Shown piece by piece: positions 35,041 to 43,778 of a stretch of DNA of 64,000 bases. Origin of the DNA: UBA1163 sp049513055 (GTDB lineage Bacteria > Desulfobacterota > BSN033 > UBA1163); contig JBEKWN010000031.1 of assembly GCA_049513055.1 (NCBI GenBank), positions 25,079 to 89,078 on the forward strand, written 5' to 3'. The position numbers and the translations under genes were made by a program. Numbering within the stretch: position 1 is the stretch's first letter; each line of letters opens with the position of its first letter. Under the pieces are notes generated by a model, which saw nothing but the letters and a program-made list of their open reading frames with translations, ran no database searches and was not told the DNA's origin.

Positions 35041-35628
35041 GTGAATAAGATCAAATATGGCATGGTTATAGATCTTCGCCGGTGCATCGGTTGCCACACC
35101 TGTGAAGTGGCTTGCAAGATGGAGAACAGGGTTCCCCTCGGTGTATGGCCGGCGTGGGTCAAACAGATTGAAAAAGGGTCTTATCCCAACGTAAGGAAGT
35201 CATTTCTACCCATTCTCTGCGATCACTGTGACCATCCTATCTGTGTCACGGTTTGTCCTACCAATGCCTCGTTTAAACGGAAAGATGGAATTGTGATGAT
35301 CGATCCCCATACCTGTATTGGATGCCGATATTGTATGGCGGCTTGTCCTTATGCGGTCAGATATATTCATCCCATCCAAAAGATCGCTCAGAAGTGTTCC
35401 TTCTGTTCGCACAGGATAGATGCCGGGCTCAAACCTGCCTGTGTGGAGGCTTGTGCCACCGGGGCAAGGGTATTCGGGAATCTTCTCGATCCGCGAGAGG
35501 AAGTGGCGATTCTTAAGAACACCCATCCTGTTCAAACGATCAAACCGGAATCCGGAACCCACCCAAATATTTACTATATCGGTTTGGATAAGGATGTCGT
35601 CTCCTCCACCGGCAAAGGAGAAAGATAA
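35041..35628 (+). CDS. Iron-sulfur subunit of a polysulfide/thiosulfate reductase-type complex (PsrB-like)
   Basis: 195 residues, GTG start immediately after the previous stop with GGGGGA upstream. Four cysteine groups for four [4Fe-4S] clusters are visible: CIGCHTCEVACKM, CDHCDHPICVTVCPTNA, CIGCRYCMAACPY and CSFCSHRIDAGLKPACVEACATGA. This matches PsrB/PhsB/DmsB proteins that relay electrons between the membrane quinol site and the molybdenum subunit. Encoded between the BPL_N gene and the NrfD-like gene. Confidence 0.92.
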   Translation: MNKIKYGMVIDLRRCIGCHTCEVACKMENRVPLGVWPAWVKQIEKGSYPNVRKSFLPILCDHCDHPICVTVCPTNASFKRKDGIVMIDPHTCIGCRYCMAACPYAVRYIHPIQKIAQKCSFCSHRIDAGLKPACVEACATGARVFGNLLDPREEVAILKNTHPVQTIKPESGTHPNIYYIGLDKDVVSSTGKGER

Positions 35629-35636
35629 GTCTCAAC

Positions 35637-36530
35637 ATGATCGATATCTTATACAATGTGGAGCATCAAGAGGCATTGGGCATATTGATCTCTATCTATT
35701 TCTATCTGACAGGGATTAGTGCTGGATCCTTTATCCTATCCACTTTGGCGTATGTATTTGGTCAGGCAAAGTACAAACCGATCGGAAAGATTGCCGTCAT
35801 TCTGGCGACAGTCGTTCTCATCATTGCGCCAATGGCATTGCTCATCCATGTCGGAAGACCCTTTCGGGCCTGGAGGCTGTTTTACAATATCAATTTCACC
35901 TCCCCCATCTCTTGGGGTTCGTTTTTACTCACCCTTTATCCGATCAACTGTATACTCTATGGGTATTTCATCTTTAAGAACAATGCCAAGATGACAAAGC
36001 TCTTTGGGACCATCGGCATTCCTCTGGCTATTTCTGTTCATGGATATTGCGGATTTATCCTTGGCTTTGCCAAGGCGAGGCATCTCTGGAATACGGCCCT
36101 GATGCCCATCTTATTTCTTGTCTCGGCGATCGTATCAGGCATTGCCCTGGTGATCTTCGTGGTGTATATCAAAGATAAGTTTTTCTCCCAAGAGCGAAAA
36201 GTGAATGAAGAACTGATCTTTGACCTGGCAAAATTGATGGGAGGTTTTCTCCTCCTCGATCTCTTCCTGGTATTGAGTGATGTGCTCATCTTGTTGACCG
36301 GTAACGAAGAGGCCATCAAGGTAGGTTGGCTCCTTTTGACCGGGAAGTATGCCATTCCGTTCTTGGGTATTGAGAACGGGCTGGGCAAGATACTGCCTGC
36401 TCTTTTAATATTTTCGACAAAACTCAGGACGACCAATCGACTCGTATTGGCCTCCTTTCTGGTCATGTTTGGCATATTTTTTATGAGGTTCGTGGTGGTC
36501 TTTGCAGGAGAATTTTATCCTCTGATCTAA
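35637..36530 (+). CDS. NrfD/PsrC-type membrane anchor subunit
   Basis: 297 residues with eight to nine membrane helices, for example ISIYFYLTGISAGSFILSTL and LATVVLIIAPMALLIHVGRP. The DIPxxR-like region HVGRPFRAWRLFYNINFTSP is conserved in NrfD proteins. It should oxidise or reduce quinone and pass electrons to the PsrB-like subunit. Eight bases follow the psrB-like stop. It completes the B-C pair for the molybdoenzyme encoded next. Confidence 0.9.
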   Translation: MIDILYNVEHQEALGILISIYFYLTGISAGSFILSTLAYVFGQAKYKPIGKIAVILATVVLIIAPMALLIHVGRPFRAWRLFYNINFTSPISWGSFLLTLYPINCILYGYFIFKNNAKMTKLFGTIGIPLAISVHGYCGFILGFAKARHLWNTALMPILFLVSAIVSGIALVIFVVYIKDKFFSQERKVNEELIFDLAKLMGGFLLLDLFLVLSDVLILLTGNEEAIKVGWLLLTGKYAIPFLGIENGLGKILPALLIFSTKLRTTNRLVLASFLVMFGIFFMRFVVVFAGEFYPLI

Positions 36531-36535
36531 CAGGC

Positions 36536-36650
36536 TTGTCCTGTCACCCTGAACGCCTGCCTGCGGTAGGCAGGAAGTGAAGGGTCTCAGCGCTTGGAAG
36601 AAAGAGATTCTTCGCTTCGTCCAGAATGACAAATTCCGTGGTTTCCATGT
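36536..36650. repeat. TGTCACCCTGAACG-type repeat interrupted by a 19-base palindrome
   Basis: CTGTCACCCTGAACG, then AAGTGAAGGGTCTCAGCGC and AGATTCTTCGCTTCGTCCAG, form a well-known kind of bacterial intergenic inverted repeat. The palindrome CCTGCCTGCGGTAGGCAGG (36556-36574) sits exactly between the ...GAACG and AAGTGAAGG parts. So one repeat seems inserted into another. It divides the NrfD-like gene from the molybdoenzyme gene. Confidence 0.65.
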
Positions 36651-36691
36651 TTTTTAAGCACCGTTAAGAATTCAATGAAGAGGGATAGAAA

Positions 36692-38905
36692 GTGACACTT
36701 CTTACGCGTAGAGTCTTTTTAAGAACAGGAATCCTTGGGACGGCTGGGTTTGCCCTTGGGACCCAATTGGATAAATTGCTCTATGCGTTTGAAAAAGATG
36801 GAGACCTTTATTCCTTCCAGAAAGCCATCAGACCTTTTACACTCGTCCCTTCTATTTGCCATCAGTGTCAAGCTGGCTGTGGTTTGCTTGGAATGGCCGT
36901 GGATGAGGAGCTCATCGGCATATTGGGCAATCCTCGATATCCAAATAATAAAGGGGGGCTTTGTGCCAGAGCCATTGGGGGAGTGAATCTCGTCTACGAT
37001 CCTGAAAGAATCCTTTATCCCTTAAAGAGAAAAAAGGAAAGAGGTGGCAATCAGTGGGAAAGGATATCCTGGCAGGAGGCCATTCAAGAGATCTCCTCAA
37101 GGTTGGCAGAATTAATATCGAAAGGACAAAACCAGAGGTTTGTGGTTCAAATGGGAGTGGATGAGGGTGCTACCCCGGCAAAAATTCTTCTCAAGAAGAT
37201 TGGTCTTCCCGCCCTGATCGATGACCTTTACCTACGCGACCTAAACAGTGTGAAGGCTCATGAGTTGGTATGGGGAGAAGAAGGGGGTGTGGCGGATGTG
37301 GCTCATAGCCAAACCATCCTAAACTTCGGTTCCAATCCCTATGAAAGCCATGAAAGTTATATTCCCTTTGTTCAAAGATTAATTTCAGCAAGGATTAATA
37401 ATCATGCCAAACTCATCACGTTTGATGTCAGGCTTTCCAATACAGCCGGCCGAAGTGATGAGTGGTATCCTGTCAGGCCTGGAACAGATATGGTGATCAT
37501 TCTGGCCATCTGCAAACAGATATTAGACCGTGGCCTGGCAGACAAAACCTTTTTGACTCAGTGGACCAATCTCTCACCCGATCAGATTCTTTCCTATTTA
37601 GCTCCCTATAAACCCCAAATGGCTGAAAAAGAGAGTGGCATCCCTGCCAAAGAAATCATCAAGGTCGCCAATGACTTTGCTACCTTTAAACCCTCTGTTG
37701 CCTTTTGTGGAAGTGGATTAACTCATCAACGTTCTGGGACTTATCATCAAATGGCGATCCTTCTTCTCAATGCCCTGGTGGGGAACATCGATCAAAAGGG
37801 AGGATACTGTCTCCCGAAAAGAGTTCGTTTTGAAGAGCCCGATCTTCCTTCCATCGTTTCTGGGATTGACCATTTGATTGATGAAGAAAAAAGATCGATA
37901 GGTTTCTATTTAACCTATCTCTCAAATCCTGTCTATGCTAACCCCTCTGGGAAGCGGATTGGAGAGATATTAAAGGATGAAAAGTTGATCCCTTTTTATG
38001 CTGCAGCCGATACCCACATCACAGAGACCTCTCTCTTCGCAGATATCATCCTTCCCGTAGCCACCCAATTCGAAAGCTGGGGATTGGATTCAAGACAGGC
38101 CGTGGATAGGATTCCCTATATCGGTCTTCGGCAACCCCTTACGAAGCCAAGAGGCGAGGCGGTTTCTTTCTCTCATCTCCTTGGTATGATTGGGAAGAGG
38201 GTCAAGAAAGGGGTTGAACTTGACGAAAAGGGATATATCCAGGCGCAACTCAAAAAGATAATAGGTCTTGAAGGGAGCGATGGGATAAAGCGTTTAGAAA
38301 AAGATGGATTCTGGATGGATCCAAACTTGAGTCCGCCCTATGAGTCATACCGACCATCCGGTTTTAAGACACCATCCCGAAAGATGGAGCTTTACGTTTC
38401 AAAACTTAAAAAGGAAGGGCTTTCTCCGTTCCCGGCGTACAAAGAGAATGATAAAAAATCGAATTTAAATAATGGTGAGCTATTCTTAACTGCCTTTAGT
38501 AAAAATGTAGCCGCACGGTACAACCCGAACTCAAAGTGGCTCTCCGAGATTTTTCATGAGAATCCACTTTGGATAAACGAAAAGACTGCTGGAAGGCTTG
38601 GAATTATAGAAGGAGAGAAGGTTGAAATCCACTCAAAAGGAATGAAAACGACCGTTTGCGTTCACCTATCACAATCCGTCCATCCAGAGGTCGTAGCGAT
38701 TGCAAGAGATCTTGGCCATTGGGCATATGGGCATGCCGCAAGAGGTAAAAAATTTAAAAGCCCGGATGCAGATACTTCGTTAATCTGGTGGGACCATGGT
38801 AAAAGTTTTCATGTGAACTGGTTGATCCAAGAGGAAAAAGATAGGGTGAGCGGTGGATTAAGTGGGACAGGTACAGTGGTGAAGATAAAGAAGAGTGGTG
38901 GATAA
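36692..38905 (+). CDS. Tat-exported molybdopterin oxidoreductase (PsrA/PhsA-like catalytic subunit)
   Basis: 737 residues, GTG start. A twin-arginine signal (TRRVFLRTG) shows periplasmic location. The [4Fe-4S] motif is C56-x2-C59-x3-C63-x27-C91. The Mo/W pterin-binding and C-terminal domains (DLGHWAYGHAARG) are present. The segment expected to carry the metal ligand Cys (about LYLRDLNSVKAHEL, residues 179-192) has no Cys or Sec; Ser186 could ligate. So the substrate may differ from polysulfide or thiosulfate. Its partners are the PsrB- and PsrC-like subunits encoded just before. Confidence 0.88.
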   Translation: MTLLTRRVFLRTGILGTAGFALGTQLDKLLYAFEKDGDLYSFQKAIRPFTLVPSICHQCQAGCGLLGMAVDEELIGILGNPRYPNNKGGLCARAIGGVNLVYDPERILYPLKRKKERGGNQWERISWQEAIQEISSRLAELISKGQNQRFVVQMGVDEGATPAKILLKKIGLPALIDDLYLRDLNSVKAHELVWGEEGGVADVAHSQTILNFGSNPYESHESYIPFVQRLISARINNHAKLITFDVRLSNTAGRSDEWYPVRPGTDMVIILAICKQILDRGLADKTFLTQWTNLSPDQILSYLAPYKPQMAEKESGIPAKEIIKVANDFATFKPSVAFCGSGLTHQRSGTYHQMAILLLNALVGNIDQKGGYCLPKRVRFEEPDLPSIVSGIDHLIDEEKRSIGFYLTYLSNPVYANPSGKRIGEILKDEKLIPFYAAADTHITETSLFADIILPVATQFESWGLDSRQAVDRIPYIGLRQPLTKPRGEAVSFSHLLGMIGKRVKKGVELDEKGYIQAQLKKIIGLEGSDGIKRLEKDGFWMDPNLSPPYESYRPSGFKTPSRKMELYVSKLKKEGLSPFPAYKENDKKSNLNNGELFLTAFSKNVAARYNPNSKWLSEIFHENPLWINEKTAGRLGIIEGEKVEIHSKGMKTTVCVHLSQSVHPEVVAIARDLGHWAYGHAARGKKFKSPDADTSLIWWDHGKSFHVNWLIQEEKDRVSGGLSGTGTVVKIKKSGG

Positions 38906-39516
38906 TGGTCCGACTAACTTTATCACAAAAAGCCTGGTTGATCGGCGTGGTGATGGCAGGGATATTTCTATGCGTCAATCTCGTATTTGTCCTCATCGGA
39001 TACTCGACCAACAATCCCTCTGAATGTAAGACTTGTCATCCAGGTTCCTATAAACTATGGAAAGAGAATAAAGCTCACAGACAGAGTATCACCTGCACCT
39101 TTTGCCACAGCCGTCATTTGAGCAGTCAATTTGCCTATGCTCCGGGCAGGCTCTCCAATATGCCCAAAGAATTGGATCGGGACTGTATCAAATGTCATAA
39201 GAATTATATGGAGGAGAAGAAAAAAAAGATCCTGGTCTTCGCCGAACAATTAGATGAAGAGAGCGGAAAGGTCCAGAAGGTCTTTGGTCCTTGGAATTTG
39301 AAAGAGATTACCTGCAGAGGGAAGTTTTCTTGTATCGTCTGCCATAAAAATATCGCCCATGATCGGGGTTCTTTTCGATCCAATCTTCCGAGAGTGGACT
39401 ACTGTGCCGAATGCCATTACCACCGTGCGAAGGATCCCTTTTGCCAAGTCTCTCCGAGGCCGAGATTGGTCTTTATTGAAGATGGGAAGAGAATGATATC
39501 CCCAGCGATTCGATAG
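38905..39516 (+). CDS. Membrane-anchored pentahaem cytochrome c (NapC/NrfH-like)
   Basis: 203 residues, overlapping the previous stop. One N-terminal membrane helix (WLIGVVMAGIFLCVNLVFVL) is followed by five CXXCH haem motifs at residues 41-45, 64-68, 94-98, 143-147 and 167-171. It could transfer electrons between quinol and periplasmic enzymes, as NapC/NrfH proteins do. Length and haem number are close to that group, though NapC usually has four. It continues the redox operon. Confidence 0.87.
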   Translation: MVRLTLSQKAWLIGVVMAGIFLCVNLVFVLIGYSTNNPSECKTCHPGSYKLWKENKAHRQSITCTFCHSRHLSSQFAYAPGRLSNMPKELDRDCIKCHKNYMEEKKKKILVFAEQLDEESGKVQKVFGPWNLKEITCRGKFSCIVCHKNIAHDRGSFRSNLPRVDYCAECHYHRAKDPFCQVSPRPRLVFIEDGKRMISPAIR

Positions 39517-39527
39517 AGGAGAAACGA

Positions 39528-40433
39528 ATGCAGAGGAGATGGATAAGGTTGTCATTGGCTGTCCTTTTAGCAGGGGGCCTTTTTCTGATGTTCAATGTTC
39601 AGGCCTTTGCCAGTGAACCTTATGTGAAGCAGACGAAAAAGGACTGTAGAGAATGCCATGTCGATAGGTACTACCCGGGCAAGGACTTCTTCAAGGCAGA
39701 GACCCAGACGAAATGGCATTATCATTGGTGGGCTTTCAGTCTTTTCCTTTTTGTATTTTGTGCTGGAGTACTGGGGAAGGTCTATGTATGGAGTATGGGG
39801 CGTGGGAAAGTCCTTCCAAGGGAAGGAATAGAACAGAAGAGAATGGTCAATTTTCTATTTTTTGAAGCCATCCTCCAAAGAAGACTCTTCAAAGAGAGTC
39901 GATTGAGATGGTTCATCTATTTATCAGAATCGTTTGGATTTATGGCACTCTTTTTCGTATTTCTAGTTTTTGCCTTCACCCGATTTGTTTTACAAATAGA
40001 TTTTTTTATCACGGGCGCTGGTGGTTTGATCTTAGAGTTCTTAATGGATTTCTTAGGACTCCTCATCTTGAGTGGAACGATCGCCTCCTTTATCCGAAGG
40101 TCTATCAAACGTCCAAATATGATCACAGAGAGGGAGGATATTATAGCTGTTTTGCTTTTATTCCTCATCGTCCTCACAGGCTTTCTCCTTGAGGGTTTCA
40201 GGCTGGCTGTCCTGCCGGTATCCTTTGAATCCTATTTTTCCTTTGCGGGTTTGGCCATGGCCAGCTTGTTCCGCCTGATCCCCCTGGCCTGGACAGATAT
40301 CCACTTTTATACCTGGATCGTTCATGCGACCATCGTTTTCATATTTTTGGCCTATATCCCTTTCAGTAAATTTATTCATTTCATTGCCTGTCCGGTTTCG
40401 ATTCTGGCCTCCTCTTCTGATCCTCAAGGATAA
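39528..40433 (+). CDS. Cytochrome b (NarI/DsrM-like) with an N-terminal haem-c motif
   Basis: 301 residues. A signal peptide ends near VQAFASE, followed by one haem-c motif CRECH and then five or six membrane helices with histidines (WHYHWWAFSLFLF, WTDIHFYTWIVHATIVF). The helix pattern matches the nitrate-reductase-gamma family, including DsrM and HmcE-type subunits. Such proteins accept electrons from menaquinol or pass them to a HdrD-like subunit. The next two genes supply that Hdr part. ATG with GAGGAG upstream. Confidence 0.85.
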   Translation: MQRRWIRLSLAVLLAGGLFLMFNVQAFASEPYVKQTKKDCRECHVDRYYPGKDFFKAETQTKWHYHWWAFSLFLFVFCAGVLGKVYVWSMGRGKVLPREGIEQKRMVNFLFFEAILQRRLFKESRLRWFIYLSESFGFMALFFVFLVFAFTRFVLQIDFFITGAGGLILEFLMDFLGLLILSGTIASFIRRSIKRPNMITEREDIIAVLLLFLIVLTGFLLEGFRLAVLPVSFESYFSFAGLAMASLFRLIPLAWTDIHFYTWIVHATIVFIFLAYIPFSKFIHFIACPVSILASSSDPQG

Positions 40434-40456
40434 CTCATACGAAGGAGGAAAAAGAA

Positions 40457-41071
40457 GTGGAAGAAGTGAAAGAAGTAAAAGAAGAAGTAAAAGAGATTAA
40501 GATAGATAACTTTGATAAGATCAGAATCCTGGAACTGGATGCCTGCACCAACTGTGGTGAGTGCATCAAGTGGTGCCCGGTGATCGAGGTGGCTCCAGAA
40601 CTCACCTTATCGATTTCACCTCCAGCCAAGATAAGAAAGCTCAAAAAGATCCTCACTGCTCAGTATGGTTTGAGAAGGATACTCTTTGGTAAAAAAGATA
40701 ATTTTTTTAACCGACTTTTCAGAACTCCTACAGTCACGAAGGAAGATATTGAACATTTTGTTAATGATATTTATGCCTGCACCACATGCAGACAATGTCA
40801 TATGGTCTGCCCAGCCCATATTGAGACGGTTGAATTGTGGGAGAGGGTCAGGAGGTCTCTGGTTGACGCAGAATACGGTCCTCTTGAAAATCATAAAGCT
40901 CTGATTTTGAGCTCTCGTGCCTATGATGACCCTTGGCAACAGCCCAGAAGCAACCGGGCGAGATGGACAAAGGTGGCAAAAAAGGAAGGGAGGATTAAGG
41001 AGATTCCTAAAACGATTAAAACACCCCAAGGAGTAGCACCTCCTAACCAGCCGATCAAGCGAAAATTCTGA
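40457..41071 (+). CDS. HdrC-like iron-sulfur subunit
   Basis: 204 residues, GTG start with GAAGGAGG eight bases upstream. A charged N-terminal tail is followed by two [4Fe-4S] motifs: CTNCGECIKWCPV at 30-42 and CTTCRQCHMVCPAH near 113-126. This is the pattern of heterodisulfide reductase subunit C and the N-terminal half of DsrK/HdrD. It would link the cytochrome b to the CCG-domain subunit encoded 23 bases on. Confidence 0.88.
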   Translation: MEEVKEVKEEVKEIKIDNFDKIRILELDACTNCGECIKWCPVIEVAPELTLSISPPAKIRKLKKILTAQYGLRRILFGKKDNFFNRLFRTPTVTKEDIEHFVNDIYACTTCRQCHMVCPAHIETVELWERVRRSLVDAEYGPLENHKALILSSRAYDDPWQQPRSNRARWTKVAKKEGRIKEIPKTIKTPQGVAPPNQPIKRKF

Positions 41072-41093
41072 AAGAGAGGGAAGTTAAGGCAAC

Positions 41094-41963
41094 ATGACGG
41101 AAGAGAAAGAAAAAGATCTGGATCAGGCGCCTGAAACCAAAGAGGTTGAAGCGGCTGAGCGAGCTGAGAAGATTGAAGAAACAGCAAACAAATTGATGGA
41201 AGAAAAACAGGTTCAGAGTGCTGATTCAATCGATGTCCTTTATTATGTGGGATGTACGGCCTCTTATGACATTAATGTTAAAGAAGTGGGGATCAACACC
41301 ATCAACATCCTCGATGCCCTGGGAATTAAGGTAGGGATATTGGGGACGGAAGAAAAATGCTGTGGAAGTCCATTTCTACGGATCGGGGACTATGAGTTTG
41401 AGAGACTGGCGGAATATAACATCAGGCTGTTCAATTCCCTGAATGTCAAAATGCTGATCACGGCCTGTGCAGGCTGTTACCGTACGATCAGTGTGGATTA
41501 TAAGAAGATGGGTACCCTCAATATGGAGGTATTGCATATCTCTCAACTCCTGTTGAGGTTGATCAAGGAGAAAAAAATAGAGCTGAAGCATGAGATCCTC
41601 TCCAAAGTGACTTATCATGATCCTTGTCACTTGGGCAGACATAGTAATGTTTACGATACTCCCCGGGAGATTCTTAAAGCTATACCGGGTTTGGAATTTG
41701 TGGAGATGGATCGAATCCGGGAATTTTCCCGTTGCTGTGGAGCAGGAGGAGGATTTAAAGCAGGCTTTGCTGATATTCAAAACAGAATGGCCCAGGAAAG
41801 AGTCAAAGATGCTGAGAAGACGGATGCGGAACGTTTAGTCACCTCCTGTCCGTTTTGCTACCAGGGATTACAAATAGGGATCAATGCTTTAAAATCGAAG
41901 CTGAAGATGACTGATCTTAGCGAATTGGTTGCCCTTTCCATGGGAATTGGAGCCAAGAGCTAA
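41094..41963 (+). CDS. HdrB-like CCG-domain iron-sulfur subunit
   Basis: 289 residues with an acidic, coil-like N-terminus (about 45 residues) and two CCG domains: CGSPFLRIGDYE with EEKCCGSPF and, later, CCGAGGGFKAGFAD; CAGCYR and DPCHLGRHS supply further cysteines. CCG motifs bind the noncubane clusters of heterodisulfide reductase. With the HdrC-like protein it forms a split HdrD/DsrK-type module at the cytoplasmic face. Its acceptor (a disulfide, quinone or other) is unknown. Confidence 0.88.
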   Translation: MTEEKEKDLDQAPETKEVEAAERAEKIEETANKLMEEKQVQSADSIDVLYYVGCTASYDINVKEVGINTINILDALGIKVGILGTEEKCCGSPFLRIGDYEFERLAEYNIRLFNSLNVKMLITACAGCYRTISVDYKKMGTLNMEVLHISQLLLRLIKEKKIELKHEILSKVTYHDPCHLGRHSNVYDTPREILKAIPGLEFVEMDRIREFSRCCGAGGGFKAGFADIQNRMAQERVKDAEKTDAERLVTSCPFCYQGLQIGINALKSKLKMTDLSELVALSMGIGAKS

Positions 41964-41975
41964 TTTCCCATGTAA

Positions 41976-42710
41976 ATGGTTAGGAGAAAGAAGATATTTA
42001 AGTATCAGAAATTTTCCTACTGGTTGACGGAAACAGATTTCCACTTCTTGAGAGAAAACCTAAGTCAAAAAGGAATTGACCTCTTTACAAGTAAAAGAGC
42101 AGTCTGTGTGCCATTGTCCAAAGAGGTGGGAATTGGCTTTGTGCCAGCCGATGCTTGGGACAAATATCCCTTTTGTAGAAGGCCGTTGTCCTGGTATAAA
42201 GCCTCACCCTTTGTGGGCAAGACCCTGGTGGTCAGTTCTTTTGAGCTTCTGGAATATCATTTTACCCCGGAAACGATTATTCGGGAGTGCGATTTTCAGC
42301 CTCCCAAACTTCCTGATCGGGAGGAAAAGTTGAAATTGATCGAGCAGGAAAGTTATCAGAAAACAAAGCCCCCGGAATGGGAGAATATTGATGGTGAAGG
42401 CCCCGAACTTCACCATCAATGGTTAAAAATGATGGGGCTGAGAGGAGTGTCGTACGAAGAGTTATTTATCACGCATTGTGCCAATCATGCCAATTTCATT
42501 GAACCAATCTATTTTATCGTTGAGGAGAATGGGCTTGTACCTTATTCCATTGATAAGACCTCCCATATCTGTTCACCCTGCCTCGAATTTTTTAACATCA
42601 TCGGGACTCAATTTAGAAGAAAGATGGTTGTCCCCTGTCCAGGGGCTGTTCTATTTGCCGGGATGGCCGCCAATCGATATTATGAAGTCATCTCAACGCA
42701 TCGCGCATAG
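41976..42710 (+). CDS. Uncharacterised protein at the end of the redox locus
   Basis: 244 residues, no signal or membrane helix. Cysteine- and histidine-containing segments stand out: LFITHCANHANFIEP and TSHICSPCLEFFNIIG, and MVVPCPGAVLFAG near the C-terminus. These may bind a metal or cluster. A possible family is not recognised. It starts 12 bases after the HdrB-like gene, so it likely belongs to the same operon and may help its assembly or function. Confidence 0.6.
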   Translation: MVRRKKIFKYQKFSYWLTETDFHFLRENLSQKGIDLFTSKRAVCVPLSKEVGIGFVPADAWDKYPFCRRPLSWYKASPFVGKTLVVSSFELLEYHFTPETIIRECDFQPPKLPDREEKLKLIEQESYQKTKPPEWENIDGEGPELHHQWLKMMGLRGVSYEELFITHCANHANFIEPIYFIVEENGLVPYSIDKTSHICSPCLEFFNIIGTQFRRKMVVPCPGAVLFAGMAANRYYEVISTHRA

Positions 42711-42766
42711 AGCATAGCGCAAAGCGCAAAAAGCTGAGGCACGATGCCTGCCCGCCGCAGGCAGGT
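42698..42766. repeat. GCATAGCGCAAAGCGC-type repeat and a 19-base palindrome
   Basis: CGCATCGCGCATAGAGC followed by ATAGCGCAAAGCGCAAA is a simple-sequence-like element common in intergenic regions of such genomes; it starts within the last codons of the preceding gene. CCTGCCCGCCGCAGGCAGG at 42747-42765 is the fourth, slightly imperfect copy of the 19-base palindrome family. Confidence 0.55.
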
Positions 42767-42827
42767 GCTACCCGTTATGTGTTTTGGGGTTTTAGTAAAG
42801 TTAGAGGGAGTAGGATCGAGGGGCCAA

Positions 42828-43778
42828 ATGAAGAAGTTAGCCTTATTGTTTTTGGTTAACTTGTTATTCTTAGTTGGGATAGCACACGGAGAACCTGTGC
42901 GGATCGCTTATCTCCAAAGCGATATCCATCAACTCCCCTGCTGGGTGGCTTTGGAAAAAGGATTCTTTGAAAAAGAGGGAGTAAAAGTGGAAGTGGCCGG
43001 CATCTTCAAGGCAGGACCAGAACTGATGAGCGCCTTTGCAGCCGGAGCTCTGGACATGGGGTATGTGGGAGTTGCACCCGCTACCACAGCCGTGGCCAAC
43101 AAAACGGCCAGGGTGGTTGTGTTAGCTCAAGTTAACACCGAAGGTTCAGCGATCGTTGTCAAAAAGGATGGTAAGATCCAGAGCATTCCAGAATTGGTGG
43201 GTAAGAGTGCTGTTGTCCCGGGTCACTCTACTGTACAAGATGCCCTTTTCCGCAAAGCTCTCTATCAATTCAAGACATCTCCTGATCAGGTCAAGATTAT
43301 GGTCTTGAAGCCGCCTGAGATGATCGGGGCCCTGAGAACCGATCAGATCGATGCTTTTATTGCATGGGAGCCCTATCCAGCCAAAGCAGTCACCATGGGA
43401 GTGGGAAGGATACTGGCTTCCTCCCGTGACATCTGGAAAGATCATCCCTGTTGTGTGCTAGCAGCTGATGTGCGTTTTTTAGAAACGCAACTGGAAAAAG
43501 CCAAGGGCGTGGTGCGCGGTCATGTAAAGGCAATCGAATTTATCCGTCAACATCGTGAGGAGGCCATCAAAATTGGTGTCAAATATACGGGGATGGATGA
43601 AGCGTCCATCCGAATGGCGATGGAGAATGTCAATTATACTTATGTCCTCAGTGTCGAGGGTGAAAAAGAATATGTCGATTTTTTGACAAAATTGAAATAT
43701 ATAAAGGTAGAGGATGTGCAGATTTTTGTCGATCGGTTTATAAGGCCTGAGTTCATCAAAGAAATAATCAAAAGATGA
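42828..43778 (+). CDS. ABC transporter substrate-binding protein (SsuA/NMT1-like)
   Basis: 316 residues from ATG 42828, which has GAGGGG upstream and starts a clean signal peptide (MKKLALLFLVNLLFLVGIA); a longer frame from 42744 begins inside a repeat. The mature protein has the NMT1/SsuA fold: VRIAYLQSDIHQLPCWVALE, LDMGYVGVAPAT and FIAWEPYPAKAV. Such proteins bind sulfonates, nitrate, pyrimidine precursors or nitriles. The link with a Nit1C remnant downstream hints at a nitrogenous ligand, but this is an inference. Confidence 0.85.
   Translation: MKKLALLFLVNLLFLVGIAHGEPVRIAYLQSDIHQLPCWVALEKGFFEKEGVKVEVAGIFKAGPELMSAFAAGALDMGYVGVAPATTAVANKTARVVVLAQVNTEGSAIVVKKDGKIQSIPELVGKSAVVPGHSTVQDALFRKALYQFKTSPDQVKIMVLKPPEMIGALRTDQIDAFIAWEPYPAKAVTMGVGRILASSRDIWKDHPCCVLAADVRFLETQLEKAKGVVRGHVKAIEFIRQHREEAIKIGVKYTGMDEASIRMAMENVNYTYVLSVEGEKEYVDFLTKLKYIKVEDVQIFVDRFIRPEFIKEIIKR

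Noticed and set aside
42744..42827. The upstream part of the longer frame before the SsuA-like protein as coding
   Set aside because: It begins inside a palindromic repeat and lacks a ribosome site; ATG 42828 opens a clean signal peptide.
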